Source: Actinotignum sanguinis
GTDB taxonomy: Bacteria; Actinomycetota; Actinomycetes; Actinomycetales; Actinomycetaceae
Direction of reading: 5' to 3'
Assembly (NCBI RefSeq): GCF_003957255.1
Contig: NZ_QDIE01000006.1
Location: 1 to 64,000, forward strand
Length of the DNA stretch: 64,000 nucleotides
Both the position numbers and the translations under genes were made by a program. Below the pieces are notes generated by a model. The model saw only the letters and a list, made by a program, of their open reading frames with translations, was not told where the DNA came from and searched no databases. Shown one piece after another: positions 46,529 to 55,008 of the stretch. How positions within the stretch are numbered: position 1 is the first letter of the stretch; each line of letters begins with the position of its first letter.

Positions 46529-47584
46529 TTAGCGGGCGCTGTTGCCAGTTGCGCCGTCGTCATCGTTCTTCTCTTTACGCGCAAGGGACCGCGAGCGGAG
46601 CAGGGACGCCACCACCGTCACCACGATAATGACAACGATAACAAGCAGTGAGCTCAGCGGCGTGAACTCGAAGAAGCCTGCGGCGATATCGTAATGGTGC
46701 AGAGCCTCGAAAATGAGTTTGAAACCGATGAAGGCGAGGATAGCTGCCAGACCGAAGTGCAGGTACACGAGGCGCTCCAGCAGCCCATCCACCAGGAAGA
46801 ACATCTGCCGCAAGCCCATGAGGGCGAAGGCATTAGCCGCGAAAATAATGAAGGGCTCGGTAGTGAAACCGAAGGAAGCCGGGATGGAATCCAGGGCGAA
46901 CATAAGATCAATCCCGCCGATGGCAATAATGCATAGCAGCAGCGGGGTGATATAGTGTTTGCCCTCGCGCTTCACGATGTAGTGATCGCCGTGGTAATCC
47001 TCGGCCACCGGGAGGGTACGGCGCGCCAGGCGCACGAAGAAATTATCGGCTTCCTCGCCCGTCGGCTCGCTATTCGAGAGACCTTCTTTGACCTGGGAGA
47101 ACGCGGTCCACAGCAGGAATGCACCGAAGAGGAAGAAAGACCAGGCCAGGGATTCCACAATGACTTTACCCAGCAGAATAAAGAGGAAACGCAGGCACAG
47201 CGCGATAACAATGCCCCAGAACAGCACTTTCTGCTGGAGGGCACGGGGCACCGCGAAGGAACCCATAATAATGATGAAGACGAAGATATTATCGACGGAG
47301 AGCGAATACTCCACGCCCCAGACGCTGAAGAATTGCAATCCGAAGGTATCCCCGTGGCGCCACCACAGGTATCCGCCCAGGCAAACGGCCAGGAAAATGT
47401 AGAAGAGCAGGAAACCTGCCGATTCTTTCATGCTGGGTTCATGCGGTTTACGCACGTGGGATAGCAGATCAAAGGCAAAAATACCGATAACAACGACGAA
47501 TAGCAGAATCCACTCGGCCATATGGACCGACATCTGCTCGGGTGTGCTCGTAAGCGGGAGCAAACCCGTGGCATATGAAAGCAT
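46529..47584 (-). CDS. terC: TerC-family integral membrane protein, probable metal (Mn2+) exporter
   Basis: 351 residues with about nine membrane helices. Typical TerC features: the acidic-residue motif VEYSLSVDNIFVFIIIMG near residues 71-88 and IGGIDLMFALDSIPASFGFT near 212-231, whose aspartates are thought to bind metal. The tail ends in a charged stretch RSRSLARKEKNDDDG. Members such as Alx and YceF protect against manganese or act on exported metalloenzymes. The presence of a yybP-ykoY riboswitch directly upstream gives a strong manganese connection here. ATG at 47584 is preceded by GGAGGG, which the riboswitch can hide. Confidence 0.92.
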   Translation of the reverse strand: MLSYATGLLPLTSTPEQMSVHMAEWILLFVVVIGIFAFDLLSHVRKPHEPSMKESAGFLLFYIFLAVCLGGYLWWRHGDTFGLQFFSVWGVEYSLSVDNIFVFIIIMGSFAVPRALQQKVLFWGIVIALCLRFLFILLGKVIVESLAWSFFLFGAFLLWTAFSQVKEGLSNSEPTGEEADNFFVRLARRTLPVAEDYHGDHYIVKREGKHYITPLLLCIIAIGGIDLMFALDSIPASFGFTTEPFIIFAANAFALMGLRQMFFLVDGLLERLVYLHFGLAAILAFIGFKLIFEALHHYDIAAGFFEFTPLSSLLVIVVIIVVTVVASLLRSRSLARKEKNDDDGATGNSAR

Positions 47585-47590
47585 GCAATA

Positions 47591-47722
47591 CCCTCCGGAT
47601 GGAATGACCGGAGGTCTCTTCCCACCCGCCGCGCGCCTAGCTGCGGCAGGTCTCCGATCCGGACGACCCGGGTGGGTCTCGTGTTGACGAATCGGTGGTT
47701 GACGGGAATACTCCCCTCCACG
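47591..47722 (-). promoter_or_regulatory. yybP-ykoY (Mn2+) riboswitch ahead of terC
   Basis: Minus-strand leader of terC carries GGGGAGTA (47716-47709), then CGTCAACACG and, near its 3' end, GAGACCTCCGG (47618-47608), the sequence marks of the yybP-ykoY manganese-sensing aptamer. The 3' part ACCTCCGG (47615-47608) can pair with CCGGAGGG (47598-47591), which contains the terC Shine-Dalgarno. So in one state the ribosome site is sequestered, and Mn2+ binding, which engages GAGACC in the aptamer, would release it: a translational ON switch. No U-run is present, so transcriptional termination is unlikely. Family assignment rests on motif and gene context; folding has not been computed. Confidence 0.85.
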
Positions 47723-47753
47723 AGTGCACACTTTACACGATGGAAAGCACCGC

Positions 47754-47778
47754 CGAGCCGCATTTCATGCGCGGCTCG
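47754..47778 (-). terminator. Hairpin in uvrB-terC gap
   Basis: CGAGCCGC (47754-47761) pairs with GCGGCTCG (47771-47778) around a nine-base loop (ATTTCATGC). It lies between the uvrB stop and the riboswitch, both on the minus strand. Few U residues follow, so efficiency is uncertain. Confidence 0.35.
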
Positions 47779-47844
47779 CGTGCCGAGCGGAGGCGCCTGC
47801 GGGTGCTAGCGCGGGGGCTCAGGCGCGTTTCCCGCGCGGGCATT

Positions 47845-49923
47845 TTACTTTTGCGCCTGCTGGGAATGCCACAACTCGCTTTTTAGGTCTTTGATTTCAT
47901 CGCGGTAACGCGCCGCGAGCTCAAATTGGAGCTGTTCGGCGGCCGCGTGCATCTGCGCGGTGAGCTCGGTGATGAGCTCACGCAGCTCTTTCCCGCCCTG
48001 CGCGCGGGCAATTTCCGCTTCCGAGGCCCGCGCCTGGGCATGCGCGGGCTCTTGGCGATACCCGCCGGCGAGCAGTTGCTCGGTATCCACATCTTCCCGG
48101 GCGAGCATATCGGTCACGTCCGCAATCCGTTTGCGCAGCGGTTGCGGATCGATCCCGTGCTCGCGGTTGTAGGCAAGCTGCTTCTCCCGGCGTCGATTCG
48201 TTTCATCAATAGCCTGCTGCATATTGGGGGTAATGCTATCTCCGTACATATGCACTTCCCCGGAGACGTTACGGGCCGCGCGCCCGATGGTCTGGATAAG
48301 TGAGGTGGTGGAACGCAAAAAGCCCTGCTTATCAGCATCGAGGATGGCCACGAGGGAAACTTCGGGAAGATCCAGTCCCTCACGCAGCAGGTTAATACCC
48401 ACGAGCACATCGAATTTGCCGAGGCGCAATTCCCGCAGCAGCTCCACGCGGCGCAGGGTATCCACATCCGAATGCAGATACTCCACCCGCACCCCGCGAT
48501 CCGCCAGGTACGCGGTAAGATCTTCAGCCATTTTCTTCGTGAGAGTAGTGACGAGCACTCGCTCATCACGTTCGGCCCGCACCCGCACTTCCTCGAGGAG
48601 GTCATCGATTTGACCTTCGGTGGGCTTGACTTTAATAAGCGGATCCACCAAACCGGTGGGTCGAATAATTTGTTCGACGACGCCGTCCGCTTGCTCAAGT
48701 TCATATTTGCCAGGTGTCGCGGATAGGTACACGGTCTGGCCGATGCGATCAAGGAATTCCTCCCATTTGAGAGGGCGGTTATCCATGGCGGAAGGCAGCC
48801 GGAAGCCGTACTCCACGAGGGTGCGTTTACGTGACATATCTCCCTCGTACATGGCCCCAATTTGGGGCACCGTCACGTGGGATTCATCAAGGATAAGGAG
48901 GAAATCATCGGGGAAGTAATCGAGGAGCGTATTGGGGGCGGTACCCGGCCCGCGCCCGTCAATATGCCGCGAATAGTTCTCAATACCGGAGGTTGTTCCA
49001 ATATTGCGCATCATCTCAATGTCATAACTGGTGCGCATTTCCAGGCGCTGCGCCTCAAGGAGCTTGTTATGCGCACGCAGATATTCGAGGCGTTCGGCTA
49101 GTTCTTCCTCAATGGAACGGATAGCGCGTTCCATCCGCTCGGGCCCGGCCACGTAATGGGAGGCCGGGAACACATGCGCGGTATCGGTGCGTTGAATAAC
49201 ATTCCCGGTGAGCGGGTGGAGCAGCGAGATCCCGTCAATCTCATCACCGAAGAATTCAATGCGGATAGCCAATTCTTCATACACCGGGATGATTTCCACG
49301 GTATCGCCCCGCACCCGGAAAGTGCCGCGCGTAAAGGCAATATCGTTGCGGGTGTATTGCATGGAGACGAAGGTGCGCAGCAGCTCGTCGCGATCCAGGT
49401 GCTGACCCACGTGGAGTTGCACCATACGATCAACATATTCCTGCGGGGTACCCAGGCCGTAAATGCAGGACACGGAGGCCACTACCACGGTATCCCGCCG
49501 GGTGAGGAGCGAATTGGTGGCCGAGTGGCGCAGGCGCTCTACCTCATCGTTAATGGAGGAATCTTTTTCGATAAAGGTATCGGTTTGAGGAACGTAGGCT
49601 TCCGGCTGGTAGTAATCGTAATAGGAGACGAAGTATTCCACCGCGTTATTCGGCATAAGCTCACGGAATTCCGCTGCCATTTGCGCGGCCAGGGTTTTAT
49701 TCGGCTCCATAATAAGCGTGGGGCGCTGTACCTGTTCAATGAGCCAGGCGGTGGTGGCCGATTTTCCGGTGCCGGTGGCTCCCAGCAGCACCACGTCTTT
49801 TTCACCGTCGTTAATACGGCGAGTGAGTTCGGTAATCGCGGCGGGCTGATCTCCCGAAGGGCGGTACTCGGAAATAACCTCGAAAGGCTTATCGCTGCGC
49901 ACAATCTCAGAATCAAGAGCCAT
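47845..49923 (-). CDS. uvrB: UvrABC system protein B
   Basis: 692 residues. DNA-damage-verifying helicase of excision repair. Walker [15 protein letters not shown] near residue 48, the beta-hairpin [14 protein letters not shown] near 103-116, [19 protein letters not shown], the DEAD-like [15 protein letters not shown] near 349-363, motif [12 protein letters not shown] near 546, and a C-terminal UVR domain ([32 protein letters not shown], two stretches) for UvrC binding. It is not adjacent to uvrA and is transcribed separately, upstream of terC. Confidence 0.97.
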   Translation of the reverse strand: MALDSEIVRSDKPFEVISEYRPSGDQPAAITELTRRINDGEKDVVLLGATGTGKSATTAWLIEQVQRPTLIMEPNKTLAAQMAAEFRELMPNNAVEYFVSYYDYYQPEAYVPQTDTFIEKDSSINDEVERLRHSATNSLLTRRDTVVVASVSCIYGLGTPQEYVDRMVQLHVGQHLDRDELLRTFVSMQYTRNDIAFTRGTFRVRGDTVEIIPVYEELAIRIEFFGDEIDGISLLHPLTGNVIQRTDTAHVFPASHYVAGPERMERAIRSIEEELAERLEYLRAHNKLLEAQRLEMRTSYDIEMMRNIGTTSGIENYSRHIDGRGPGTAPNTLLDYFPDDFLLILDESHVTVPQIGAMYEGDMSRKRTLVEYGFRLPSAMDNRPLKWEEFLDRIGQTVYLSATPGKYELEQADGVVEQIIRPTGLVDPLIKVKPTEGQIDDLLEEVRVRAERDERVLVTTLTKKMAEDLTAYLADRGVRVEYLHSDVDTLRRVELLRELRLGKFDVLVGINLLREGLDLPEVSLVAILDADKQGFLRSTTSLIQTIGRAARNVSGEVHMYGDSITPNMQQAIDETNRRREKQLAYNREHGIDPQPLRKRIADVTDMLAREDVDTEQLLAGGYRQEPAHAQARASEAEIARAQGGKELRELITELTAQMHAAAEQLQFELAARYRDEIKDLKSELWHSQQAQK

Positions 49924-49968
49924 AGTGGCGAGCTTACTAGCCTCGCCCGGCTCGCGGTACGAAATACG

Positions 49969-50022
49969 CCAGCGGCCGGACAGGTACCCGAGGTTATGGT
50001 CGAGTTGCTGTCCGGCCGCTGG
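49969..50022 (-). terminator. Hairpin after hexose-6-phosphate epimerase gene
   Basis: CCAGCGGCCGGACAG (49969-49983) pairs perfectly over 15 bp with CTGTCCGGCCGCTGG (50008-50022); the 24-base loop is long. Lies between the epimerase stop and uvrB. Confidence 0.55.
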
Positions 50023-50077
50023 GCGCCGTCGTTATCCCACGTATTGAGCGTGGCGAGAACCGGCGTTGAGCTACAAA

Positions 50078-50953
50078 CTAGCCGAGGTGCTCCACGGTGG
50101 CGTGCAGGGTGAGCGTGGCGCTCTCCCCCGGGGCAAGCTGCGGGGCGCCTTCGCGCACTCGAGTTGCTTCCACGCACACAAAATGCTTCCAGGCATCATC
50201 GGGCATATCCGCATTCGCGGCCGAGCCCTTTGTACCCGGGTTCCACACCACCGATTTATCGGATTCTTCCGAGCGCAGGGTGATCTTGCGGTGTCCGCCC
50301 GCGTCCACGAGCACGATATCGCCCGCGAAGGGGTAGAAACGATCAACGGTCTGGCCTGCGAGTTCCTCAAAGGGGCCGGCCGGGAGCTGCGCGTTATCGG
50401 CAAGGCGATCAATACCGCCTTCCTCGATGCCTTCAATACGAAGGGCCTGCGCATCCACCGCCCAGTAGGCGTGGAGGGCCAGCTCCGGGGTGATCGTTTC
50501 GGTGCCGGTATTGGTGGCGTTCAGCCGCACCCAAAAATCGCTGCCCAGGTGCACGGTGTAGCTGAGCTGGAGAGAATCACCTAGCTCACCGCCCAGGGCA
50601 CTGCCCGCGAGGGTGAAGTTCGCCTCCACCGCGGTGGCATCGCCGCTCACGGATTCGAGGGTCCAGTCCTGGACACGAGCCCAGCCGTGCAGGCCGTTAT
50701 CCGAAGGCCCGAACCACGGGGCTACCACCGGGATACCGCCCCGGATAGGAGTGCCCTGCGTGAGGCCGGATAGCTCGCTCATGTAGAGGACGTCCTCGAA
50801 GCCAGCCGGTTTCCAGGAAGCAACGTGGGCGCCGTAGGGGAAAACGATACCGGATACGGTATCGGTGTTAATCTCCAGCGCGCTCAGGTCCCCACGGGTG
50901 ACGAGGCTGACGCCGGCGATAGCTTGCTCGGCAAAGGGAATGCTCTGCGTCAT
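50078..50953 (-). CDS. D-hexose-6-phosphate mutarotase (YeaD-like, aldose 1-epimerase family)
   Basis: 291 residues. Family marks: a central PIRGGIPVVAPWFGPSDNGLHGWARVQDW stretch (in two parts, residues 68-96) with the catalytic histidine, LALHAYWAVDAQALRIEGIE near 152-171, FYPFAGDIVLVDAGG near 205-219, VVWNPGTKGSAANADMPDDAW near 234-254 and HFVCVEATRV near 256-265. YeaD enzymes interconvert anomers of glucose-6-phosphate and similar sugars in the cytosol, which feeds zwf. ATG at 50953 has CAAGGAGTAC upstream. It follows the gluconate permease gene by 74 bases, possibly in one transcript. Confidence 0.85.
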   Translation of the reverse strand: MTQSIPFAEQAIAGVSLVTRGDLSALEINTDTVSGIVFPYGAHVASWKPAGFEDVLYMSELSGLTQGTPIRGGIPVVAPWFGPSDNGLHGWARVQDWTLESVSGDATAVEANFTLAGSALGGELGDSLQLSYTVHLGSDFWVRLNATNTGTETITPELALHAYWAVDAQALRIEGIEEGGIDRLADNAQLPAGPFEELAGQTVDRFYPFAGDIVLVDAGGHRKITLRSEESDKSVVWNPGTKGSAANADMPDDAWKHFVCVEATRVREGAPQLAPGESATLTLHATVEHLG

Positions 50954-51027
50954 GTGTACTCCTTGATTTTCTTTATGTGTGCGATGCGGGCGACCATACC
51001 GGCCGCCCGCACCCGCCTACTCATGCT

Positions 51028-52374
51028 CTAGCCGAAGAACGGCGAGAGGCACATTACGTACGCCAGCGAAACCAGCGAACCGGAGGCGAGCAGGCCGCCC
51101 CACGTCTTCAGAGTGTCCTTGATGGACAGATCGAAGTATTCCTTGAAGAGCCAGAAGGAGGCGTCATTAATGTGGGTCATGAAGTTGGAGCCCGCGGCGG
51201 TGGCGAGCACGAGCAGCGTGGGATCCACGCCCGCCTGCATGACGCCGGTGGCCGGGTCGATAACAGCCGCACCGATAATGGACGCGGCGGTCATGGCGGA
51301 CACCACGCCCTGGCCGGTGGCCAGACGGATAAGAACCGTAATGAACCAGGCCATGATGTACGGCGATACCGCGCCCGCGCTCATGAAGCCACCGATGTAA
51401 TCGCCAATGCCGGAGTCAATAACAACCTGCTTGAAGGCGCCACCGGCACCGATAATCATGACAACGCCGGCGATAATCGACACGGCCTTATTGAACTTGT
51501 CCATAACCCATTCGCCCTTGTGCCCGCGCTGAATACCGAAGAGCAACATGGCGAGCACCAGCGCCACGGACATGGCAACCGGGGAGGAACCAAAGAAGTT
51601 GAGCCACTGGCCCAGCGTGGATTCTTTATCCACCCAAATATTGGCGATGGTCACGGAGATCATGATGATGGCCGGGCTGAGCGGCACGATGAGGGAAACG
51701 AAGAAGGACGGCGGATTGACCGCGGCTTCCTTATCATCCGCATCGCCGGACATGAACTTCGGCACCGGGCGTTCGAGGTTACCGAGCACCTTGGGAAGTA
51801 GCACGCCACCCACGATCACCCAGAGGATCGCCATGGGAATACCGAGGAGGTAAACCATGCCGGCGTCCGCGTGATACTGGTCAATGAGCGCCACCGGGCC
51901 GGGCTGCGGCGGGAAGATGGAGTGAGCAACCGTGGTGGCACATACGGCGGGAATAGCCAGGCGCAGCCACGGAACCTTCGCTTCTTGAGCAATGGAAATA
52001 ACGAGCGGAGCGATCATCAAGAAGGCGACTTCGTAGAACATCGCCAGGCCGAAAATAAGACCGATAATGATGACCGCGATACGCACGAAGCGCAGTCCGA
52101 ACCGGCGGATGAGCCCCGATGCCAGCACGTGAGACGCACCGGAGTCCACCATGAGGCGGCCGATAACTGCACCGAAAACAACGATAATGGCGAGCGAACC
52201 CAGCGTAGAACCAAAACCGGTGGTGACGGTCTTGAGGGTTTCCATCGGGCCCATGCCATTGCACAGTGCCACCACAACGGCGGCGAGCAAGAGTGCAAGC
52301 ATCGAATTCACCTTGAAAACGATGTTGAGCACCAGCATCAACGCAATGCCCACGAGCAGCCAAACAATTGGCAT
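51028..52374 (-). CDS. gntP: GntP-family gluconate permease
   Basis: 448 residues with 12 or more membrane helices. Family patterns: [17 protein letters not shown] near residue 26-42, [28 protein letters not shown] near 53-80 (split), [21 protein letters not shown] near 151-171, and [19 protein letters not shown] near 395-413. It imports gluconate or related sugar acids with protons. GAGAGGTT lies upstream of the ATG. No gluconate kinase is in this window; phosphorylation must be encoded elsewhere, or the real substrate is another acid such as mannonate or a hexuronate, which would fit the uxu operon. A possible operator lies 73 bases upstream. Confidence 0.9.
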   Translation of the reverse strand: MPIVWLLVGIALMLVLNIVFKVNSMLALLLAAVVVALCNGMGPMETLKTVTTGFGSTLGSLAIIVVFGAVIGRLMVDSGASHVLASGLIRRFGLRFVRIAVIIIGLIFGLAMFYEVAFLMIAPLVISIAQEAKVPWLRLAIPAVCATTVAHSIFPPQPGPVALIDQYHADAGMVYLLGIPMAILWVIVGGVLLPKVLGNLERPVPKFMSGDADDKEAAVNPPSFFVSLIVPLSPAIIMISVTIANIWVDKESTLGQWLNFFGSSPVAMSVALVLAMLLFGIQRGHKGEWVMDKFNKAVSIIAGVVMIIGAGGAFKQVVIDSGIGDYIGGFMSAGAVSPYIMAWFITVLIRLATGQGVVSAMTAASIIGAAVIDPATGVMQAGVDPTLLVLATAAGSNFMTHINDASFWLFKEYFDLSIKDTLKTWGGLLASGSLVSLAYVMCLSPFFG

Positions 52375-52446
52375 AGCTTTTTAACCTCTCAATTTTTAGG
52401 CCCCATCGCCGCGCATCGTTGCTTCGTGGCGACGAGACGTACCATA

Positions 52447-52468
52447 TAGCGAAACGGTCATTTCACTA
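52447..52468 (-). promoter_or_regulatory. Candidate operator upstream of gntP
   Basis: TAG-C-GAAA-N6-TTTC-A-CTA inverted repeat. Its GAAA/TTTC arms and the string TCATTTC are shared with the candidate IclR operators of the uxu region (20386-20406), so the same regulator may act here; a GntR-type regulator is the alternative. Confidence 0.4.
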
Positions 52469-52547
52469 TTTGTAAATGGTACTCCCTCTTACGCTGAGAG
52501 TAAACACGGAACGGGTCACGTTTTTACTTGCTTTTACCTTGAGTTTT

Positions 52548-53228
52548 CTACGACGACGCCGGCGCCTGCGGCGCCACCAGCCAGCGATCCGAGCACTCGG
52601 CAACGAGCTTTTCCAGCTCCTCACGTGTTCCTGCATTATGAATCCAGATATGAGCGAGGGCCCTGCGGGCCTCATCATCAGCCTGGGTGCGCATCCTGGC
52701 CCGTGCATCCGCTTCGCTCATTCCCCGGCCCCGCAGGTGCTCCAGGCGCTTTTCTTCCGGTGCGGAGACGATTATCACGCAATCGACCTCGCGATCACCG
52801 CGAGTTTCTACCAGGAGGGGTACATCGTAGACGGCCAGCTGGTCCGGGTGTGCGCTAGCGAGGATCTCCCGAGCCCGCGCGATAATAGCCGGATGGGTGA
52901 GGACTTCGAGCCGGTGGCGGGCCGCCGGGTTGGAGAAGATATGCGCGGCGAGGGCGGCGCGGTTGAGAGCGCCGTCGTCGTTTAAAATACCCGAACCGAA
53001 AGCGGTGGCGAGTTGCGCGAGGACTGGACTAGCCGGGGCTGTGACCTCCCGAGCAAGTGCGTCCGCGTCGGCAATAAGCGCGCCGCGCTCACGCAGCACG
53101 CGAGTAACCGTGGATTTGCCGGCGCCGATTCCACCGGAGACGGCCACCCGCAGGGCACGCCCGCTGGGATAGGAGAAGGTGCGTAGCTGCTGTGCGCTGG
53201 CTCCGCCAACTCTTAATTCTTTCACCAT
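52548..53228 (-). CDS. coaE: Dephospho-CoA kinase
   Basis: 226 residues. It phosphorylates the 3'-hydroxyl of dephospho-CoA, the last step of coenzyme A synthesis. P-loop VAVSGGIGAGKSTVTRVL near residue 28-45, LIADADALAREV near 51-62, DVPLLVETRGDREVDCVIIVSAPEE (in two parts, 133-157) and RGMSEADARARMRTQA near 167-182 are standard. Compared with E. coli it has about 26 extra N-terminal residues, so a later start is possible; no better site is seen. It follows rpsA behind a strong terminator, as in most actinobacteria. Confidence 0.94.
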   Translation of the reverse strand: MVKELRVGGASAQQLRTFSYPSGRALRVAVSGGIGAGKSTVTRVLRERGALIADADALAREVTAPASPVLAQLATAFGSGILNDDGALNRAALAAHIFSNPAARHRLEVLTHPAIIARAREILASAHPDQLAVYDVPLLVETRGDREVDCVIIVSAPEEKRLEHLRGRGMSEADARARMRTQADDEARRALAHIWIHNAGTREELEKLVAECSDRWLVAPQAPASS

Positions 53229-53259
53229 CCCAGCTTAACAATGCGTCCCGCGGAAAGAA

Positions 53260-53301
53260 AACGCCGCCGGCGCTCCCCCGAAGAGGCACGCCGGCGGCGT
53301 T
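53260..53301 (-). terminator. Intrinsic terminator after rpsA
   Basis: AACGCCGCCGGCG pairs over 13 bp with CGCCGGCGGCGTT; on the minus strand TTTTCTTT follows, which fits an intrinsic terminator. The loop is 16 bases. Confidence 0.88.
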
Positions 53302-53330
53302 AATAGGTGCTACCAGCGGTAGCGTATGCC

Positions 53331-54815
53331 TTAGTTGTTGGTCAGCTTCTCGCGCAGGGCCGCGAGAGCTTCATCCGCATCCGAGTCGAGCGAGCCGCTC
53401 GGTTCGGAAGTGGAGCTGTAGCTGGCCGGGATATCCGCGGCCGGTTCAGCGGCGGCAGCAGCCTGGGCACCGGCAGCAGCATCGGCTTCAAGCGCGGCAG
53501 CAACCTGGGCCTTGTGCGCTTCCCAACGAGCCTGGGCCTGGGCGTATTCGTTCTCCCACGCCTCGCGCTGCGCTTCGTAACCTTCGAGCCATTCGTTCGA
53601 TTCGGGATCGAAGCCTTCGGGGTACTTGTAATTGCCGTTTTCGTCGTAATCAGCGGCCATGCCGTAGAGCGAAGGATCGAAGTCCTGGGAGTTCGGATCC
53701 ACGCCTTCGTTGGCCTGCTTGAGGGAAAGCGAAATACGACGGCGATCCAGATCGATATCGATGACCTTGACGAAGACGTCGTCGCCCACCTTGACAACCT
53801 CTTCCGGGGTGTCGATGTGGCGCGAAGCCAGTTCGGAGATGTGGACGAGGCCTTCGATGCCGTCCTCCACGCGCACGAAAGCGCCGAAGGGAACGAGCTT
53901 GGTCACGCGACCCGGAACGATCTGGCCGATCGCGTGGGTGCGAGCGAAGGACTGCCAGGGATCTTCCTGGGTGGCCTTGAGGGAGAGCGAAACACGCTCG
54001 CGGTCCATATCAACATCGAGAACTTCCACGGTGACGGGCTGGCCGACTTCGACAACCTCGGACGGGTGGTCGATGTGCTTCCAGGAAAGTTCGGAAACGT
54101 GGACGAGGCCGTCCACACCGCCGAGGTCCACAAAGGCACCGAAGTTGACAATGGAGGACACGAAGCCTTCGCGCACCTGGCCCTTCTGGAGCTGGTGCAG
54201 GAATTCGCCACGAGCCTGGGACTGGGATGCTTCCAGCCACGCGCGGCGGGAAAGAACCACGTTATTGCGGTTCTTATCGAGTTCGATGATCTTCGCCTCA
54301 AGCTCGCGGCCGATGTAGGGCTGCAGATCGCGCACGCGGCGCATTTCAACGAGCGAAGCAGGAAGGAAGCCGCGCAGTCCGATATCAACAATCAGACCGC
54401 CCTTGACGACTTCAATGACAGTGCCGGTAACGACGCCATCAGCTTCCTTGACCTTCTCGATTTCAGCCCAGGCGCGTTCGTACTGCGCGCGCTTCTTCGA
54501 GAGGAGGAGGCGGCCTTCCTTGTCTTCCTTCTGGAGGACGAGGGCTTCTACCTGGTCGCCAATTTCGACGACATCATCAGGGTTGACATCGTGCTTGATC
54601 GAAAGTTCCTTGGAGGGAATAACACCCTCGGTTTTGTAGCCAATGTCGAGCAACACTTCGTCATGGTCGACCTTGACAACGGTTCCTTCGACGAGGTCAC
54701 CATCGTTAAAGTACTTGATCGTCTTATCGACGGCGGCAATAAGTTCTTCCTCGGAGCCGATATCGTTGACGGCAATCTCGGGGAGAGTCGAAGACTCGGG
54801 GGTGGTATTAGTCAT
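53331..54815 (-). CDS. rpsA: 30S ribosomal protein S1
   Basis: 494 residues from ATG at 54815. Four S1 OB-fold repeats, at about residues 40-110 (VEGTVVKVDHDEVLLDIGYKTEG), 127-192 (VTGTVIEVVKGGLIVDIGLRG), 212-281 (REGFVSSIVNFGAFVDLGG) and 297-367 (VPGRVTKLVPFGAFVRVEDG), followed by an acidic, alanine-rich tail of about 120 residues ending ALREKLTNN. It helps mRNA recruitment to the 30S subunit. The four-repeat plus tail layout is typical of actinobacteria. A longer frame begins 31 codons upstream but the family start is TNTTPESS. A terminator separates it from coaE. Confidence 0.97.
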   Translation of the reverse strand: MTNTTPESSTLPEIAVNDIGSEEELIAAVDKTIKYFNDGDLVEGTVVKVDHDEVLLDIGYKTEGVIPSKELSIKHDVNPDDVVEIGDQVEALVLQKEDKEGRLLLSKKRAQYERAWAEIEKVKEADGVVTGTVIEVVKGGLIVDIGLRGFLPASLVEMRRVRDLQPYIGRELEAKIIELDKNRNNVVLSRRAWLEASQSQARGEFLHQLQKGQVREGFVSSIVNFGAFVDLGGVDGLVHVSELSWKHIDHPSEVVEVGQPVTVEVLDVDMDRERVSLSLKATQEDPWQSFARTHAIGQIVPGRVTKLVPFGAFVRVEDGIEGLVHISELASRHIDTPEEVVKVGDDVFVKVIDIDLDRRRISLSLKQANEGVDPNSQDFDPSLYGMAADYDENGNYKYPEGFDPESNEWLEGYEAQREAWENEYAQAQARWEAHKAQVAAALEADAAAGAQAAAAAEPAADIPASYSSTSEPSGSLDSDADEALAALREKLTNN

Positions 54816-55008
54816 TAACTGATAACTTCCGGACACTATTGTGAATATTTGCTTGGGACCGATGGATATCGGCCAGTGTGGCGGGTGCTCACACCAGTTC
54901 TCCATACTACGCGGAAAAGCCTAGCTCATGCAAGGCATCCGGGTCCTGAAGCTACCGAGTGTGAGCGCCCCGATCTAGTGCACGGCTAGGTGCGCATTTA
55001 ATGCGCGT

